64,000 bases of DNA from an uncultured Lachnospiraceae bacterium. GTDB lineage: Bacteria > Bacillota > Clostridia > Lachnospirales > Lachnospiraceae. The notes below the pieces were generated by a model, which worked only from the letters and a program-made list of their open reading frames with translations, had not been told where the DNA came from and made no database searches. The stretch lies in contig CANRWO010000001.1 in NCBI GenBank assembly GCA_947643615.1, forward strand, positions 1 to 64,000, written 5' to 3'. Shown here one piece after another: positions 61,786 through 64,000 of the stretch (position 1 is the first letter of the stretch; every line of letters begins with the position of its first letter). The position numbers and the translations under genes were made by a program.

Positions 61786-61972
61786 GTATTCCGGATTACC
61801 ATTTCTGTTTTTCTATTTCGCTCAGCCGGGTGTTGCTTTCCGGAGCAGGTTTCCTAAGCCGGTATTTGGGGTTATGCCGGAATCTCTCCGAGTCTCTTCC
61901 ATCTTTCGGTTTACTTTTTCCCTCACAGGAGCTAAAATGTAATATGGTATGAGAGCCGAAAGAAGGGCAAGC

Positions 61973-63295
61973 ATGTTATACACAAACAAGGATTTAAAGA
62001 AACTGATCATCCCTTTGGTTTTCGAACAGTTGCTGGCGCTGCTGGTAGGCCTGGCGGATACACTGATGATCGCAAGCGTGAGTGAGGCGGCGGTTTCAGG
62101 GGTATCCCTGGTAGATACCATTAATGTATTGATCATTAATGTGTTTACCGCATTTGGGACAGGCGGTGCGGTGGTTGCAGGGCATTTCCTGGGAAAAGGC
62201 GATAAGGAGGATGCCTGCAGGGCATCCTGGCAGGTTTTGCTGTTCGCACTGGTCAGCTCTGTTACAGTCACTTCTGTCTTTTTGGTTTTCCACAACGGGA
62301 TCCTGCAGCTGATCATCGGCAGCGTGGAAGCGGATGTTATGGAAAATGCGCGTAACTACCTTGTGGTGACGGCGCTTTCTTTTGTGCCGCTGGCAGTTTA
62401 CAATGCCTGTGCCGGCTTGTTCCGCACCATGCGGGACTCTAAGACGACATTGAAGATATCTATCTTAATGAATATATTGAATGTAGCCGGAAATGCTATT
62501 TTTATTTATGGTTTCAGGATCGGCACTTTTGGCGCGGCGGTATCAACAACCATATCCCGGACGGTAGCGGCGGTATTGATATTCTGCCTGATGTTCAACG
62601 GACAGCGCCAGCTGAACTTTAAAGGGCAGTTTACCCTACGGTTCCGGCCTGACCTGATTAAGAGGATCTGTTATATCGGGTTGCCTAACAGCATGGAAAA
62701 CAGTCTGTTCCAGTTGGGGAAAATTCTGACGGTCAGCATGATTTCCACAATGGGGACATACGCCATAGCGGCGAATGCTGTCTGCAATACCATCGCCTCC
62801 TTTAATATCCTGCCGGGAGCGGCTATCAACAGCGGCATTGTAGCCATTGTCTCAGTTTGTACAGGGGCCGGAAAGCCGGACCAGGCAAGATATTATTCCA
62901 AAAAGCTGATGAAGGTGGCATGGATCAGTTTAAGCATTATGTCAGTGCTGATCATTGCAGGGGCGGGTACTATGGCCTCGTTGTATCATCTCAGTCCGGA
63001 AGCTACAGATTTGGCCAGGCAGGCATTGTGGCTGAATGCGGGGATGGTGGTTGTGGCTTGGATTCCCTCTTTTACGCTTCCCAACGTGTTTCGGGCATCA
63101 GGGGATGTCATTCTGCCTATGGCAGTCTCCATCGGCTCCATGTGGGCCTGCCGCCTGGGGTGCGCTTATTTGCTGGGGATTGTTTTGGAGATGGGACTGT
63201 TGGGTGTCTGGACGGCGATGGTCATCGACTGGGTTTTCCGGGGAGTGATTTTCACGATCCGTTTCCGCAGCGGAAAATGGGAAAAGACCATTTAA
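61973..63295 (+). CDS. MATE-family efflux transporter (440 aa)
   Basis: Twelve membrane helices in two halves move drugs or metabolites against a sodium or proton gradient. The N-terminal half begins DLKKLIIPLVFEQLLALLVGLADTLMI, the family signature; GAAVSTTISR and the second half PNSMENSLFQLGKILTV repeat it. The length of 440-450 is typical. The ATG at 61973 has GAAGGG about 6 nt upstream. It stands 37 bp before the DUF2201 gene; the pair may share a transcript. The substrate cannot be told. Confidence 0.93.
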   Translation: MLYTNKDLKKLIIPLVFEQLLALLVGLADTLMIASVSEAAVSGVSLVDTINVLIINVFTAFGTGGAVVAGHFLGKGDKEDACRASWQVLLFALVSSVTVTSVFLVFHNGILQLIIGSVEADVMENARNYLVVTALSFVPLAVYNACAGLFRTMRDSKTTLKISILMNILNVAGNAIFIYGFRIGTFGAAVSTTISRTVAAVLIFCLMFNGQRQLNFKGQFTLRFRPDLIKRICYIGLPNSMENSLFQLGKILTVSMISTMGTYAIAANAVCNTIASFNILPGAAINSGIVAIVSVCTGAGKPDQARYYSKKLMKVAWISLSIMSVLIIAGAGTMASLYHLSPEATDLARQALWLNAGMVVVAWIPSFTLPNVFRASGDVILPMAVSIGSMWACRLGCAYLLGIVLEMGLLGVWTAMVIDWVFRGVIFTIRFRSGKWEKTI

Positions 63296-63331
63296 GGCGG
63301 CAATTTTGCAGGAGCATATGGGAGAGAGGAT

Positions 63332-64000
63332 ATGGCGGCGGAGAAAAGTAAAATTTCGTCCTTGGCGAATCAAATACTGGACCTTGCGCATGATGACCTG
63401 TTGATGCATCTGCGCTTTTTTGACACGGCGCTGGCTCAGCTGAAACGGAAGGAACAGGCAGGGACAGGCTGTTTTGCCACGGACGGGAGGACTTTCTATT
63501 ACGACCCTGTGTATGTTCTGAAGGCCTACCAGGAGGATCCCAGGTATGTTGCCAGAAGCTATCTCCATGTGTTGCTGCACTGCATTTTTTCCCACGGTTT
63601 TCAGTATGATAAATTGGACACGGATCACTGGGATCTGGCGGCGGACATTGCGGTGGAGAACGTGATCCTGGACATGAAGCTGGAAAGCGTATCATTGGAG
63701 CAGGATGGGGATGCTGCCAGGAAGCTGAAAATATTAGGGGAAGATGTGGGGGCCCTGACAGCGGAGCGGATCTACAGGTATTTCCGCCATAACCCTGTTA
63801 CCCGGGAGGAAAGGCAGGATCTGGTGAAACTGTTTGCAAAGGATGTGCACAGCCTCTGGAAACAGGCGGAGGCTGAGGCACGGGAAGAGCTGGAGATTAC
63901 GGAGGAGCAATGGAAGAAGATCAGCGAACGTGTGAAGGCTGACCTGAAATCTTTCACCAGGAATAAAAGCGGCGCGGAGAGCCTGGAAAAGAACCTTGAG
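63332..64000 (+). CDS. DUF2201/VWA-like metallopeptidase-type protein, N-terminal part (cut by window end)
   Basis: The frame is open to the window end (223 codons, MAAEKSKISSLANQI...). It carries HVLLHCIFSH, a zinc-type H-X3-H pair, then DLAADIAVENVILD, as in the DUF2201 N-terminal domain; the VWA domain expected later lies outside. In other bacteria such genes sit beside a MoxR-type AAA ATPase, as a chaperone pair. Here the upstream neighbour is a MATE gene, so a partner may follow. The ATG at 63332 has GGAGAGAGG upstream. An in-frame ATG is not seen further up. Confidence 0.85.
   Translation, partial: MAAEKSKISSLANQILDLAHDDLLMHLRFFDTALAQLKRKEQAGTGCFATDGRTFYYDPVYVLKAYQEDPRYVARSYLHVLLHCIFSHGFQYDKLDTDHWDLAADIAVENVILDMKLESVSLEQDGDAARKLKILGEDVGALTAERIYRYFRHNPVTREERQDLVKLFAKDVHSLWKQAEAEAREELEITEEQWKKISERVKADLKSFTRNKSGAESLEKNLE

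Noticed and set aside
61822..62316. Minus-strand ORF opposite the MATE start
   Set aside because: It lies mostly antisense to the MATE gene and looks like a shadow; no site or family.
1..64000. tRNA, rRNA and phage genes
   Set aside because: No tRNA cloverleaf, rRNA segment, integrase or phage structural gene was seen on reading through.

Overview
The window reads as a chromosomal segment of an endospore-forming Gram-positive clostridium, most likely a Lachnospiraceae gut bacterium. The reasons are SpoIIID with a sigma-E-like promoter, a CIRCE/HrcA site, several BceAB-like FtsX-permease ABC systems with their own sensor kinases, PadR-DUF2812 and DUF6440 genes, YolD-like and AAA-ATPase/PD-(D/E)XK proteins, strong AGGAGG ribosome binding sites and frequent TTG/GTG starts. 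I see no rRNA, tRNA, CRISPR array, complete insertion sequence or prophage. Species cannot be named from the sequence alone.

Layout. 1-4.3 kb: an AT-richer block with the end of a sensor kinase, an FtsX-type permease and its ATPase. It ends in a decayed response-regulator fragment that now contains a perfect 14-bp inverted repeat. 4.3-8.9 kb: a heterodimeric ABC exporter read leftward, a possible 34-aa leader ORF and a divergent MerR regulator; the exporter promoter has the MerR-type 19-bp spacer. 9.1-14.1 kb: response regulator, kinase, ATPase and permease (Bce-like module). 14.2-17.5 kb: promoter, 26-codon leader ORF, intrinsic terminator, then rtcB, prfH and an HNH nuclease gene. 17.5-19.9 kb: CIRCE-controlled hsp20 and an N-terminally long clpX. 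20-22.9 kb: SRAP protein, Y-family polymerase and YolD-like protein behind a LexA-box-like promoter. 23-28.7 kb: AraC-GyrI regulator, small membrane protein, FKBP-type lipoprotein, asnS and a secreted coiled-coil NlpC/P60 hydrolase.

28.9-33.7 kb: endonuclease IV, then a cytoplasmic murein-peptide set (two class A beta-lactamase-like hydrolases around a dipeptide epimerase and an SH3/NlpC peptidase). 33.8-36.7 kb: TrkA/TrkH potassium uptake. 36.8-43 kb (minus strand): AEC transporter, GH28 polygalacturonase, DegV protein, and an ECF sigma factor with a membrane partner. 43.4-49.6 kb: S66 carboxypeptidase, then a leftward CotH / DUF4956 / VTC polyphosphate-polymerase-like operon downstream of a two-component system. 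49.8-50.9 kb: PadR / DUF2812 / DUF6440. 51-56.6 kb: AgrC/AgrA-like GHKL-LytTR pair divergent from a BceAB-like transporter, with a 43-bp tandem repeat between them. 56.8-64 kb: SGNH hydrolase, flavodoxin and MarR, ferredoxin, AAA-ATPase/PD-(D/E)XK protein, spoIIID, MATE exporter and the start of a DUF2201/VWA-like protein cut by the window end.

The best candidate for an undescribed system is the rtcB-prfH leader. A short, strongly translated ORF stops 11 nt before a weak intrinsic terminator that precedes the ribosome-repair genes. A ribosome unable to terminate at that stop codon would sit against the terminator and could switch the repair genes on. Other places worth a second look are the CotH-DUF4956-VTC operon, the murein-peptide cluster, the response-regulator relic turned hairpin, and the structured hsp20 leader.
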